From assembly GCF_028858725.1 (NCBI RefSeq), contig NC_084760.1:65291867-65355866 (forward strand): a stretch of 64,000 nucleotides of DNA, written 5' to 3'. Positions within the stretch are counted from its first letter, which is position 1, and each line of letters opens with the position of its first letter. Source of the DNA: Colius striatus. Taxonomy: Eukaryota; Chordata; Aves; Coliiformes; Coliidae. Positions 1 to 11,000 of the stretch are shown here, piece after piece. The translations under genes were made by a program, and so were the position numbers. The notes under the pieces were generated by a model. The model did not search any database and was not told the DNA's origin. It saw only the letters and a list, made by a program, of their open reading frames with translations.

Positions 1-466
1 GTCGCCTTCGCACCTCAGCCTCCACCCCGACACTGGGGGCCGGGCGGGCGCCAGAGCCACCCGGCACCACCCGACAGGGCCGCTCTGTTCACCCTCTCGG
101 CGGAGACTTTCGAGGCGCGGCGGGTCGGGACACCCCGCTGCCATCGCCCGCACCCCTGGGAGGCTCCTGTCCGCCCCTCCCGCGGCGGGCACCCCCCAGC
201 CCTGGCCCTGAGCCCCGGCTCCCGCCGGCCCGCAGCCGGAATGGGCAGGAGGCGGCGGGGCGCAGGGAGGGGGAGCCGCCACCGCCCCGGGTGTGCTCCC
301 CCAGCCCCGGCCTTGCCCCTCACCTCGGGCCGTCCCGCCTCCCCCCGCCGAGGAGGTGGCCGCGTCCGCCCCTGCACTGCAGCTGCCGGCACGCCGCCTC
401 CCCACCATCCCCCCCCCACACTGCCCCTTTCGACAGATGGTTCGCCCCACCCCGGCCCGCTTTCTC

Positions 467-471
467 ATTGG
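467..471 (-). promoter_or_regulatory. Inverted CCAAT box (ATTGG)
   Basis: ATTGG followed by CGACG within the CpG island, the usual context of an NF-Y site. It lies between the ZNF143-type motif and the proposed leftward start site. A five-base match is weak alone; its position supports it. Confidence 0.4.
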
Positions 472-587
472 CGACGCCCGCCCGTCACTCCGCTGTGGGC
501 CCGCCCAGCCCCGCTGGCACGCTGGGAACGCGAGTCCTCCGCACGGGACCCTTCCTCTTCCGCACCCGGCATCGCACGGAGCAGCGA

Positions 588-612
588 ACTACAGCTCCCA
601 CAGTGCCCCGCG
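588..612. promoter_or_regulatory. ZNF143 / SBS-type promoter motif
   Basis: ACTACA, two bases, TCCCA, three bases, TGC, three bases, GCG. This agrees with the long consensus bound by ZNF143 (with THAP11/HCFC1) in vertebrate CpG-island promoters (ACTACAnnTCCCAnnnTGC, often followed by GCG). It sits about 120 bp from an inverted CCAAT box inside the island, which is a typical promoter arrangement. Function is inferred from the match. Confidence 0.7.
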
Positions 613-1029
613 CGCAGCTCCAGAGCGGCCCGGCCCGGCCAGGCCCGGTGAGGCCCACCGCCCCTCGCCGCCTCAGCCGCCAGCGAGATGCTCCCTCCCC
701 CGCCAATGACCGCAACGGCCTCCGGGGCCCGGTCCGGCCCGGCTCACCTGGCCCCGCCGGCGCCGGCGCCTCCCGCTGCGGCCGGCGTGGGCAGCGCATG
801 CCCCTCGCCCCTCAGTGCGATTCGCCGGGCTCCGTGCCGCCGGCCCGGCGCGCTGCGGCAGCGGCTGTGGGGCGGGCCGGCCCCGGGTGCATCCTTCCCC
901 CTCGGAGCCGCGGCGGGCGGCGGGATTCGCCCACAATGCACCGCGCGCCGCACCGACAGCATCAGCCTGACATCACCCGCGGGCCGCCCCCGCTCAGCCG
1001 GGCCCGCCCTGGGCCCGCCCCGCCGTCAC

Positions 1030-1560
1030 CGGCAACTGGCCCCGGCGTGGGGCTGGGTGCCGCACCGCCACCGGACATGGCGCTGCCGCCACGCAAGGCT
1101 GGGCACGACAGCGCGCCGGGATGCGGGATGCTGGGCACTGCACCAGCGTGGGGCTGGGCACGGCACTGCGAGCACCCCGCCCCAGCACTGCCAGCGCGAC
1201 CACGGGCATTGCGGGTACGGGGAGCGGTATAAGATTCCTCTCTTCTCTGCTGGGATCAGCATTGGCATCTCCGCATGCGGCCGGGCACTGAGGACCAGGA
1301 CTAGTGTTCTCACTGCACGGTGCCAGAGGCTGCACTTTGGCTGAGACTAGCACGCTAGGTGTGCGACTATCTCGACAGGACTGTCCCACTGCGCCTGAGA
1401 CTGTCACCAGCACCTTCAGCTGGGTACTAGACTGTTGGAACCAAAGCCAGAGTCAGCACATATGCCCAGGGCTGGGTACTGCATCACAGTGGGACTGGCA
1501 GCATCACTAGCGTGGAGCTGGCACTGCCCTGAGCTGGCAGTGGAGTCAGTCCCAGGCAGC
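1030..1560. repeat. Degenerate GC-rich repetitive sequence
   Basis: Variants of a phrase built on 'gcgtggggctgggtgccgca' recur near 1050, 1145 and, more diverged, at 1470-1530, with intervening 'actg..cac' and 'tgagact' elements. The copies are too diverged for a clean period to be set by eye. No gene is visible in it. Confidence 0.35.
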
Positions 1561-4500
1561 ACTGAATGGCAAAGAGGAGGATATGTTAATGAAGACTGAG
1601 AGCTCAGCCATGCAAAGGCAGATCCACCACAACCATGGCCACCTCCAGCCCCTCAGACCGGGGAGAATAGGTCTACCAGATCCCTCATGATGTTCCTCCA
1701 CTGTATCCCCTGCATTGAAGGCTTCCTCAGTGTAAGCATCCTGCAGAGACTCCAGGGAGTCTCCAGCCCTGCAGCAGCTCACCTCACTGGTACCAGGGTA
1801 TAATACAGCCCTTCACAGACAGTTGCATCTTCATGTCCAGGCTCTGTCATACTAGGTCTGTGATTTACAGATAGTTGAGAGTTGCCACAAGAGCTCTCTG
1901 TGCTGCAAGTAAAGTCCTCATCACTCATATGCCCAAGCACTGGCTCCTGGTGCTGAGTTTGAGGGGGCCCAACAGAAGCAGGGAAAACAAAGTGAGAAGG
2001 TGAGGGATCTGCCTTCCTGTGCAAAGGCCCTCTCACATACTTCTTGGTGCCCTTCAGACCCCTTTTCAGAGGGCTAGTGGAGGCATCATGCACAGACCCA
2101 TCAGCAGAGTTGGATTGGAAGAGACTGTCATGGTTCTGAATGCACTAATAAGCCATAATGGCCCTTACTGGCCTCACTGGGGGATCTACCCACACCTTGC
2201 CCATGAGCCCAGCCTGCCACCACCGGACCTGATCCTGACTGTCTGGCTTGATCTCATAGCTGCCTCATACGCACAAACTTGCCTGATTGTCTTGAGTTCT
2301 TGGTTGAACCTGGTAATCACATCTACATCCACCTCATTTGAGTACTGTGAGATTTGGCCCTGTATGAGGAAAGCCTTGCCTTGCTGGCAGGGCTGACTTC
2401 AGGGTCAGGACAAGGGACTTGTCCAGGCCAGGGATGGAGAGACCACAGCCTCTCTGGGTCCCTCCACCCCTCTTGTAGGAAAGCATTTTTCACACAATCA
2501 CATTTATGTTGCAACTTATGTCTCTTTGATCTAAATAGAAAGGAAAAGGCAATAAATAGCTCTTGATGAGCTGAGGTGGAAGTCAAGTGAGAGCTGGAGG
2601 CTTTCTAACTTCCTCAGTTGTTTCCATCAGGCAAATATCTGCCCATGAGTGGGCCTCTGCCCACTGACACTGAGCCCAGAGCATCGAACCAAGATAGAGG
2701 GAATGGAAGAGTTTGGTGCTGAAGTCTCCAGGTTCCCCCCCAAGTAGCTCCAAGTGCTGCCCAAGAAAGAGCCAGAATCATGGGGAGATTTGTCAGCAAG
2801 GACTTTTTTGGAACAAAGGACATAGCAAAACCAGTGCAGATTGTGCTGGTTTGGGAGAGGAGCCAAATGTCAAAGAATGTTCAGTGTTTATCAACAATTT
2901 GGTATGAAATCCAGCCTTGAGCAGGAAACTCTTGAGGATGAGACAACTGACAGCCTGGTCAGGCTAATGGCAAGTGCGATGGAGAGTATAGGCAGGGAAG
3001 AATACCCAGAAAAACCAATGATCTCTTTTGCCACTGACTGCCCCAGTGTGATACGATATCAGTGGTGGCAAGGAGTCTCCAGAGGAGATGGAAACCAACA
3101 GTGGATACCAGCCTCTGATTGCTGCCTACTGCCTCTACCTCTGTGCTCATCTGCGTGCTGGGTCTCCAACAGCCTCATCAGTTTATATCACACATCTTGA
3201 AACACTCTGAGGGGACAAAGGTTTTTTTTTTTCATGATTTTTAAAAGACTTGTAAGTGTTGTTTGTACCTCATACAGCAAAGGCAAACCTTGCAGCCAAT
3301 TTAGTGTGCAATATCATGAGTTAAATGCTTGCAAGATAGTGCGATACTGTTGAAGATGGTTTTTAGTGTCTTTACATCTGTTTAAAGGCACTCGAGTTAT
3401 CTGGATATTTATAAGTATTGTTTTTTTTCTCTTGTCACTTACTGGGCATTTATTACACATTCCTAAATGGAAATGAAACAAATCTTTACTTCAGGTGTGG
3501 CTAAATGTGAGCAGATTTGGCAAAGATTCATGTCCCTGATTAGCTTGAGTACTCTGCTCCTTCAAACCCAGTGTTGATCCTGTTGCTTTGGACCCAAGGT
3601 CCACACTGTTCTGTGCCCCTGAGTGGTACCTGAACAACTGCATTTTAGCTTTATTTCATTCTTGCTCTAAATCTCCCTCTGCAGATGGAGCTTAATAGGC
3701 CCTCAAACCCACTGCAACAACCACCTGAGAACATGACCAATTTCATCTGCAAGCCCAAATGTAACTGAAAATGACCACAAGGTTTTATTAAAACCTGTGT
3801 TATTTGTGACTTGGAAGATTTCTGATGCAGACCAGCATGGATATGGCTTTACAATGACATTTTTGCCTTGCACTGCCTTTCTTTGTGCACATGAAGTGGG
3901 AAGACCACCTAAGACCAGTTAGTAGAATAGCAATAACCAAGTGACAGTCATGGATTTCACCACCTTCTCACACTCCTTTTTAGGCCATTACGGGGAAAAA
4001 TAGGGGGATGAGCAACTGGGAGCCATAACTCATGTCGAATACATTTGATTTGAATACATGATTTGATGGAAAAGATAGATTTGCAAAGCAGTCAGAGAGC
4101 ACTGGTGTGCATGCTTATAGGGTAACTGTGCCTGGGAGAGGGATACAAGTGGGAACTCCCTGATAGTCTCTCTCTCCCTGGTAGCACAGAAGTGGTGATC
4201 TCCATGCTGTCACACCAGAAGGAGCGAGAGGTGGTCTGTGAATACAAAATGAGCCCATGAAGAGTCATTTACTGTGGTGTGGGGACTGTGGCTGGAATTA
4301 GCCTGCCTGGTAAAATCACAGCTCCCACTAGGACAACTTCAGCTGAAGACTGAGGCTTCATCTCCAGCAGGCCAGAGATAGATGTGAAAAAGCCAGGCAG
4401 GCTTTCTGGAGGGATGAAAATCTTATGCTTGAGTGGTTCCAGTTGAAGGTCCTCATCCTGCAGATGCCTCTGCCTGTGCTCAGCTTTATGCTACCTCTTT

Positions 4501-4639
4501 TAGGTCTTGTACACCACACTAAGTAAGATGTGAGAGGATTGTTTTGTTGTTGCTCTGGGGTTTTTTTGGCTACAACTCTAATCAACAGATACTCACAGCC
4601 AAACTCATCCTCTACTTGATCCACTAATGGCTTGGTTAT
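1561..4639. other. Intergenic DNA without recognised genes
   Basis: Only short open frames occur on either strand, and none resembles a known protein. An AATAAA hexamer occurs near 2551 but no exon precedes it that would make it a gene end. No retroposon, RNA gene or VSX1 homeodomain exon was recognised here. Confidence 0.5.
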
Positions 4640-4857
4640 ATTAGAGATTAGGAAGAATTTTTTTTCACCAAGAGCGTTATTAAGCACTGTCCCAGGCTGC
4701 CCAGGGAGGTGCTGGAGTCCTCCTCCTTGGAGATATTTAAAAGATGCGTAGATGTGGTGCTGAGGGACATGGTTTAGTGGTGGGCTTGGCAGCGTGAGGT
4801 GAGTGGCTGGACTTGATGGATCTTAAAGGTCTTTTTCAACTGAAATGATTCTATAGT
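4640..4857 (+). mobile_element. CR1 retroposon fragment, 3' end
   Basis: It runs through the CR1 3' region ('ggctgcccagggaggtgctggag', 'gtggtgctgagggacatggtttagtggtgggcttgg') to 'ggatcttaaaggtctttttcaactgaaatgattctatag', which is the classic CR1 terminus with one ATTCTATR unit. It is a 5'-truncated, dead copy in + orientation, of the same broad type as the copy at 47222-47590. Confidence 0.85.
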
Positions 4858-6839
4858 TCATCAATGTCTGCCATGATATCAGCATAGAAGACCCTTAATA
4901 TACGTCAAGGGCTGCAGCTATTCCGCAGATGAGCATGTTAGCTGCTAAAATCTGCAGGGCAGTAAGATTGCTTGGCTGGACTGGGAGACTGTGTCAGGGC
5001 ACTCAATTGCAGTATATAACCTCTTCTGACCTGGCAGACGCAAAGCTTTGAGAGATGCCATAGAGGTGGCATTTTCAGATCACAGTAACCAAACTTCTCC
5101 AGAGCTGGTAACACCAGCATTGTTGTTTGGAGTCCATAATGCCAGAAGGGTCTTCCAAAATGGAGATGCAGCAAATGCAGGAAGCAGCTCCATATCCCAC
5201 CTTTTACCAAGCACCAGCCTTTCCTGGCACACTCAAGACACTGTACCTAATGAGAATTGCTGTTACACCACTTGATTCTCAAAAGTTAACAGTCTGATGC
5301 CAGTCTTCACCCCAGAAAGTCATAGCTAAGACATGTAGGCATTGCAAAATCTCAGGGATTCATATCCTCTCTCCTCATTTCTCTCAGAGGTAATAAAGGA
5401 GGTTTGGGGTTGTGCTTGTTGTCCAGCTGAATCAGGTAGCCTTCAGGCTGGATTACATCTGAGTTGTGTTCATGACACTGTCAGACCCCTCTTAAGCGTG
5501 GGGATTGGTCTGGTGAAGCATGAGAAAAAATAAAACTTGCTGGTGGAAAAGGAAAATCAGTACTATGTAGAAGAAAAGCACAGAAAGGCACCATTTCCAG
5601 AAGACTTCAATGTCTGATAACGAAGCAGCTAGGTTTTGAGGCCAAAGAATTTAAATTAATGCATATTTTTTTGACAACTCATTTGCCTGTTTTGTGAAGA
5701 GCATGCCTCTGAAATCCAGGGGGTGGAGGGAGCTGGTGATGTGTGTGTATGTGCGTGTGTTTTGCATATAAATAGCGTTTGACAGAAAACTTCTGAGCGA
5801 TCTTTAAGCAAAGCACGTGAAAGCCGAAGAGCTCTCCACACTGCTGGCCAGCGGCAGGTGGCACACGTGCTGTTCTTGGTGGCTCAGCGCTTGGGCAAAC
5901 CGCTAACCTGGCATCCAAAAAACAGGGAAGGAACATCGAACTATAGTAGCAGTGCGATAATGCCAACTTTACAAAGAAGTTAAGAGTATGTTTGTTCTTG
6001 TACAGGACTCAGAAAACAGTTGAAAATGTCAGAAGTCCCAGAAATCCAAATCTTGATAAAATCTGTATTATTTACCTACATAAAGTGCCTGGTGAGACTT
6101 CTAGGATAAAAAGAAATTTTAGAAAACACTACCCCTGCCAGAACAAGCTTCATTGTAGCACAAAGAGAAGGTTCAAATTTTTAATCTTGAACATGAATTG
6201 TGTTTTATCTGCCCAGTCTCCCTGAGTGAGTTGAGCTGGCACTCAGGAAGTTTGGCTCTTCTTAAGGACAAACAGACTCTGCTGTTCTGAGATGAGTTTT
6301 CAAACACTGTGCTGGGAGGCTGGACCAAACTGCCTAAAAGCATTAGTTTCCTCATGCCAGCAAAGAGGTCTCTGCTATGAGCATGGGGGAAGGAGCTCTG
6401 TGTTACCTGCTGTAAAATTTCCCTGCTTCTTGTTGAAGGTTTACACCATGAAGTCAGAAGTCTGGTCCTGAGATTAAGATGGAGGAAGAAGTGTCTTGAT
6501 ACCAAAGCCAGGAGCTCCACGTTGTGGTAATGATGATGCTCACAGGGCTGCCAAGCAAAAAATGGATGTGTACCAACTTAGGGAGACTTATCTCATTTTG
6601 AGCAATGAGTGGACAGGGGTATGAAATGTGTCAGTGCGCAAGGGTATGATGTTTTCGACACCCTACTTGTGTGCACAAGCACTGTCTGTGAATGAGGGCT
6701 TTGAGGTCCATGCTGCTGCAGTGCCAACTTCATGGTTGGTGCCCAAGAGTACAATGATGGACATTGGTCATTGACAGGACAGTGTATGTATGCTGACTGT
6801 TGCTGTGTGTCTGACAGCGCATGGCTGTACCTGGGCACC
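4858..6839. other. Intergenic DNA without recognised genes
   Basis: Short open frames only. A run of TGTG/TGCG at 5738-5762 is a weak purine-pyrimidine stretch. An AATAAA occurs near 5529. Nothing else was recognised. The last 200 bases grade into the GT-rich sequence that becomes the minisatellite. Confidence 0.45.
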
Positions 6840-7475
6840 TGAGTCTGTGGTGATGCAGGTGTGTGCAGGGGTATGTCTATGCAGGTGATATTCCCAGTAA
6901 GTGCATGGTGTATCTCTGCAGGTGACGCCGTGTGTGCAGGGGAGTTGCTCCCAGGGCTGCATGGACATGAGTGCATTCAGACAGGTGTCTCAGGGTGCAG
7001 TGTACCTATATGAGTGCTATGGGTGTTCCCAAGGCTGTGAAGGTGCAGGCATGTCCCTCTGGGTGTGGGGTACTCTCGGGACCCTGTGGGTACAGGGATG
7101 TCTCTGGGTATGCGATGCTCCCATGAGTTCAAGGGTGCCTCTGGGTGCAGGATGATCCCAGGAGTGCAAGGCTGCCCTGGGTGTGGGATGAGCCTGAGGC
7201 TCTGTGGGTGTAGGGATGTGAGGTAATTGGAGGAGTGCAGGGATGTCTCTGGGTGTGGGTGAGTCTCAGGGCCCTGCAGGTACAAGAGTGCCCCTGGGTG
7301 TGGGGTGATCCTGGGGCTCTGTGGGTGCAGGGGTGCCCCGGGATGTGGGGTGATCCTGGGTCTCTGTGTGTACAAGGGGTGCCCTGTGTGTGGGATGCTC
7401 CAAGAGTGCAGGGGTGTCGCTGGGTGTGGGTTGATCCTCGAGCCCTGCGGGTGCAGGAGTATCTGTTAGGGTGCT
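6840..7475 (+). repeat. Minisatellite, 45-bp period, upstream of ACSS1
   Basis: Units follow the pattern 'ctgggtgtggggtgatcctggggctctgtgggtgcaggggtgcc'. The distance between two neighbouring copies of 'gtggggtgatcctggg' (about 7300 and 7345) is 45 bases. Copies are clearest from 7020 to 7475 and more degraded upstream; some are shortened. Because 45 is divisible by three and stops are rare in the unit, the array gives long artefactual open frames on both strands with a 15-residue repeat. The array ends about 200 bases before the ACSS1 start codon. Confidence 0.8.
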
Positions 7476-7489
7476 CCTGGGGCCGTGTG

Positions 7490-8060
7490 GGAACAGGGGT
7501 CCCTCGGGGGGGGGAGGCAGTCGCCCCCGTGGCCGCGGAGCTCCGGGTTGTGGTCCCGGCGGGGCAGCCCCTCCCAGCAGGCGGTCTCTCCCGGCGACCG
7601 GGGGTTGTTCCCGCGGCCGGGGGCGGCGCCGGGGCTGGCGGTCCCGGGCGCGGCCTCGCCGGCGGAGCAGGGCTGTGCCCCATGGCGCTGGCGGCGGCCC
7701 GAGCGCGGGTGCTGCGCGCCCTCAGCCGCCCGCTCCCGCCGGCGCGGCTGCCAGCGGGCGCCTGGCGCTGCCGCAGCGACACGGGGGGTCCCGCCGCGCT
7801 GCTCCCGCCCGACGAGTACAGGGCCTGGCAGGAGCGGGCGGCCCGCGACCCCGCCGGTTTCTGGGCGGAGGTGGCACGGGGGACCCTGCGCTGGGACAGC
7901 CCCTTCCACACCGCCTGCCGGACCGGACCGGCCGCCGGCGCCGTCCGCTGGTTCCTTGGTGGCCGCCTCAACGTCTCGGGTAAGGCGTCCCGCCGGGCCC
8001 TCGCCCTCTCCCCGCGCCCCGCCGCCCTGGGGCCGCCCGCCGCTGCCTTCGCGCTGTCCG
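7490..8060 (+). promoter_or_regulatory. CpG island and probable promoter of ACSS1
   Basis: Dense CpG and GC-box-like runs (for example 'gggggcggcgccgggg' near 7620) surround the ACSS1 first coding exon. The exact start of transcription cannot be read. No TATA box is evident, as is usual for island promoters. Confidence 0.75.
7682..7979 (+). CDS. ACSS1: ACSS1 coding exon 1: targeting peptide and N-terminal segment
   Basis: Residues 1-99 plus one base. The ATG at 7682 is chosen because it is the first in frame in the island, opens the Arg-rich presequence ([18 protein letters not shown]) and leads to the family sequence [10 protein letters not shown] at the exon end. There is no other in-frame ATG in the exon. 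Donor GG|GTAAGG. The presequence is the part that differs most from mammals. Confidence 0.93.
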
Positions 8061-11000
8061 GCAGCTTCCCCACGGGGGAAGTTTTCGCCGGCACCCCTGT
8101 TTGAGGGGAAAACCCTGAGGATTTCGATTGGGCAGGGCTCGGGGAAAATCTGCCGGGCGTTGCGAAATGCTGGGAAGTTGGGAGAAAATCCGAAGAGCCG
8201 AGGGTAACCCTGGCTAAGCCTCCTGCCCTGGCGCCGCTTCCCCGGCAGCTACCCAGTCTATTCTGCGGAAGCTCTGCTGCTCGAATGTGACATCCCTGCT
8301 GCCATGCCGGCAGAGATAGCTTCATGCCAGCTGTGCAGCCCTTGACTCTGGCTGTGCTGGCCTTAACCGCTGCTGTGCCACCCTCGACCCCATTGACCGC
8401 AGTGACTGGCTGTGGGGTGCTGATTGCTCCCGTTGTGGACCCTGATGAAAAGGTGAACCTAAGGTGATGGACAGGGTGAATCCCAGTCCTCTACAGGGGA
8501 ATATGCAGCTTGTTTTCTCTCTTAAACAAGAAGCTTGGTCTTTTCCTCCAACTTCACCACCCACACGAAGTTTGCTATGACACTCTTAACTACCTACCTC
8601 TGAGTTTCTTCCTGACCATATTTGCCTTGAAGACTCTTCTGTGCTGTGGTTGTGCTTCATCCAATAGTAGTACAGCCCACCTCTGTCAAGGGTACAACTC
8701 AGTGATAAAGTCTTTTAACAGGGATTATAGGTTTCTTGCCTTCATTCCCCATTCCTGGGAGAGTGCTTGGATCACTGGTTCAGTAGTGCAAGAACTGTCA
8801 CAGCTCTGGCCACTTTTTTTTTCACAGCAAAAGAACAAATCCTCCTCAGGTCTTCTAGAGGGAAGTGTCTCCTCCCAGGAGGTGATGCCCAGCAGTGGAT
8901 CCCAGGTTGATGGAAGTGTGTGTACAGCCCTACTTCCAGCACCCAGCAATCAGAGGGATTTTAGCCAGACTTCTGTTTTCATTTGTTCCTGTTGAAATAA
9001 AATCTTGTCTGGGCACAGGGACTTTCAGGAATCTGTTTCTTTCTGCTGTACAGTGTGTTCAGCACCTTCTGTATCCCACATCGGTCAGGTGTCTGAAATC
9101 CAGATATTGCTGGGTCCAATTTTAGATCACATCTTGGTTCTGGTTCTTCAACAGTCAGTAAATGCCACTTAGTTTCCTTTGCATAAGTAGAAAGAAATCA
9201 CAGACCTCTGAAACATAGATGCACAGAATTAAACAGTTTTGTTATTGCCGGTTTTCTTCTTTCAACGCATGATGCAGTTGGTACTTGGCTATAGCCAGGT
9301 GGCTGTTTTTCTGCTGAGAGGCTTTGGTTTCGCCCCTTGATCGCTTGATTTGAACACTGGTTACAGAAACACGGCAACCATTCTAGTCCCTGATCCAGAC
9401 AGCATCCTGCACTTCCAGACAGAGTGCTAGGTTCTTAGGAGCATGTCGTGATGAAACGAATCATGTCCAAGTGTTGTTGAGAAGGCAAGAAAACATATGG
9501 AGAAATCATTAGGGTGTAATAGTAAGGAGAAGGTCACTAAATTCTGTTTTATAAAATGAAGAAAAGGCTGTTGTAAGCCAAAGATCAGGAAGGAAATAAT
9601 AGGATTTGGCCCTGGTTCATGTGCTGGTTCTAACTGAGCAAAGAGCTAAAGCTCTCACTTGGCTCAGCTGGGGCTTACTGTGACAGAAATTCCCTCTGGA
9701 GGCGATTATGGCTGCTCAGAAGCAAGAAATGCAGCTTGGGCAGTGAATCCCCGTTGATGTGATTTACAGCAGAGTGGTGCAATACGTGAGGGTGTTGCTG
9801 CAATGAGCTGGGAGGTGGGAGCTGCTAAATACAAGACTGTAAACAGCTGAAGAGCACCTTTTCATATTTTTGAGATTGACAGTTGTTCTTGTAATAAAAT
9901 GTGCTGAATTCTGAGGGCTTTCTCTCTCTTTGCACCTTTAGAGGCTCATTCCCACCCTTGGTGTGGTGGTGTAAATCAGTTGTGATCACAGAACAGCCAA
10001 AGCTGACTCCGTGGCTGCAGTTTACTTAAACTTTAGAAATCATGATAGCAACAGGCAGCTTTCATTGCAATAATTTATCTGGAAAAATGATTTTTTTCTC
10101 CATCAGTATGAACATTTTTTTTTAAAGCGTTTTCTTGTGAGTTATACAGCAGTGTGCCTGACTAGTTTTTAATAGTTCCTTATTCAAATAAAGTTACTGC
10201 CTTTAGAAGATGATAACAAAATAAGTAAGGCTTGGAATTCCTACTTTACAAGGTTAATCTCTAACCATCAGGCAAGTTGCTGCTTAACATGCAGGTGGGT
10301 TTCTTGGGTGGATTCTCAAAGTTTCTTCAGGGTAGATGGTCTCCTTAAGTTCACTTAAGCATCTCATCTAGTTGTTCAGGTTCCTTCTACCTCAGGTTGT
10401 TGGGAGGAGAGGTACACCTTTGGGAGGTAATTCTATACCTTTAAGTTTTAGGAAGTGTAGTACACAGCTTGAGACATGTTTGTCTTTCCCAGATTTCTGG
10501 TCATGTGTAGATGTCTGTGAGCTTGCCCTAGATCCTAAAGTTTTAGATATTTTCGGTTAGCTGAGATTCAGCTCCTCTGTTAAACCCTGAAATTAATATG
10601 TTCCACGTGATTTTAACTTAGAAAATTCAAATGATCCAGTGCTAAACATTCAAGCTGGGGAAGACTGTCAGATTTATATAGCGAAATGCTGCTCTGAGGA
10701 GCAGAAACATCAAAAGAGTGTCTTGTCCTTGTGCTGCTGGGAGCAGAGGGGAGGTTTGACCAAGCTGAGTTTACAGAGCAGCTTGCATGTGATCAGGCTT
10801 TGCTTAAACCTCTGTTTTCTTACAGTGAATTGCTTGGATCAACATGTGGAAAAGTCTCCAGACAGAGTGGCTTTGATTTGGGAGAGAGATGAGCCTGGAA
10901 CTGCAGTGCATGTCACATACAGGTATGGCACCTTTACATGCTGCTTTACGGTTGTGTGGTGGGGAGAAGAGCTGCTGCTCTGAAATCAGACCTCTAGGAA

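Larger units (their letters stand above)
1..1230. promoter_or_regulatory. CpG island, probable promoter of a gene leaving the window to the left
   Basis: The stretch is extremely GC- and CpG-rich and drops to ordinary composition after about 1230. It holds a ZNF143-type motif (588-612) and an inverted CCAAT box (467-471). On the - strand a good splice donor (GAG|GTGAGG) follows exon base 324, as expected for a short first exon of a leftward gene starting near 400. No convincing coding exon can be read on either strand; the long open frames are a by-product of the GC content. In human 20p11.21 the gene past ACSS1 and VSX1 is ENTPD6, which would point left here. Assigning the island to ENTPD6 is inference from synteny only. 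Confidence 0.7.

Noticed and set aside
291..1344. Long overlapping open frames at the left edge (up to 313 codons)
   Set aside because: Stops are rare in CpG-island DNA. The products are Pro/Arg/Ala-rich without domains and appear in several frames at once.
5529..5534. AATAAA as a gene end upstream of ACSS1
   Set aside because: No coding exon or gene body was found before it; the hexamer is common by chance in AT-rich DNA.
7129..8325. 398-codon open frame on the - strand
   Set aside because: It is made of the antisense of ACSS1 exon 1 and its CpG island plus the 45-bp minisatellite, whose period preserves frame. No independent coding evidence.
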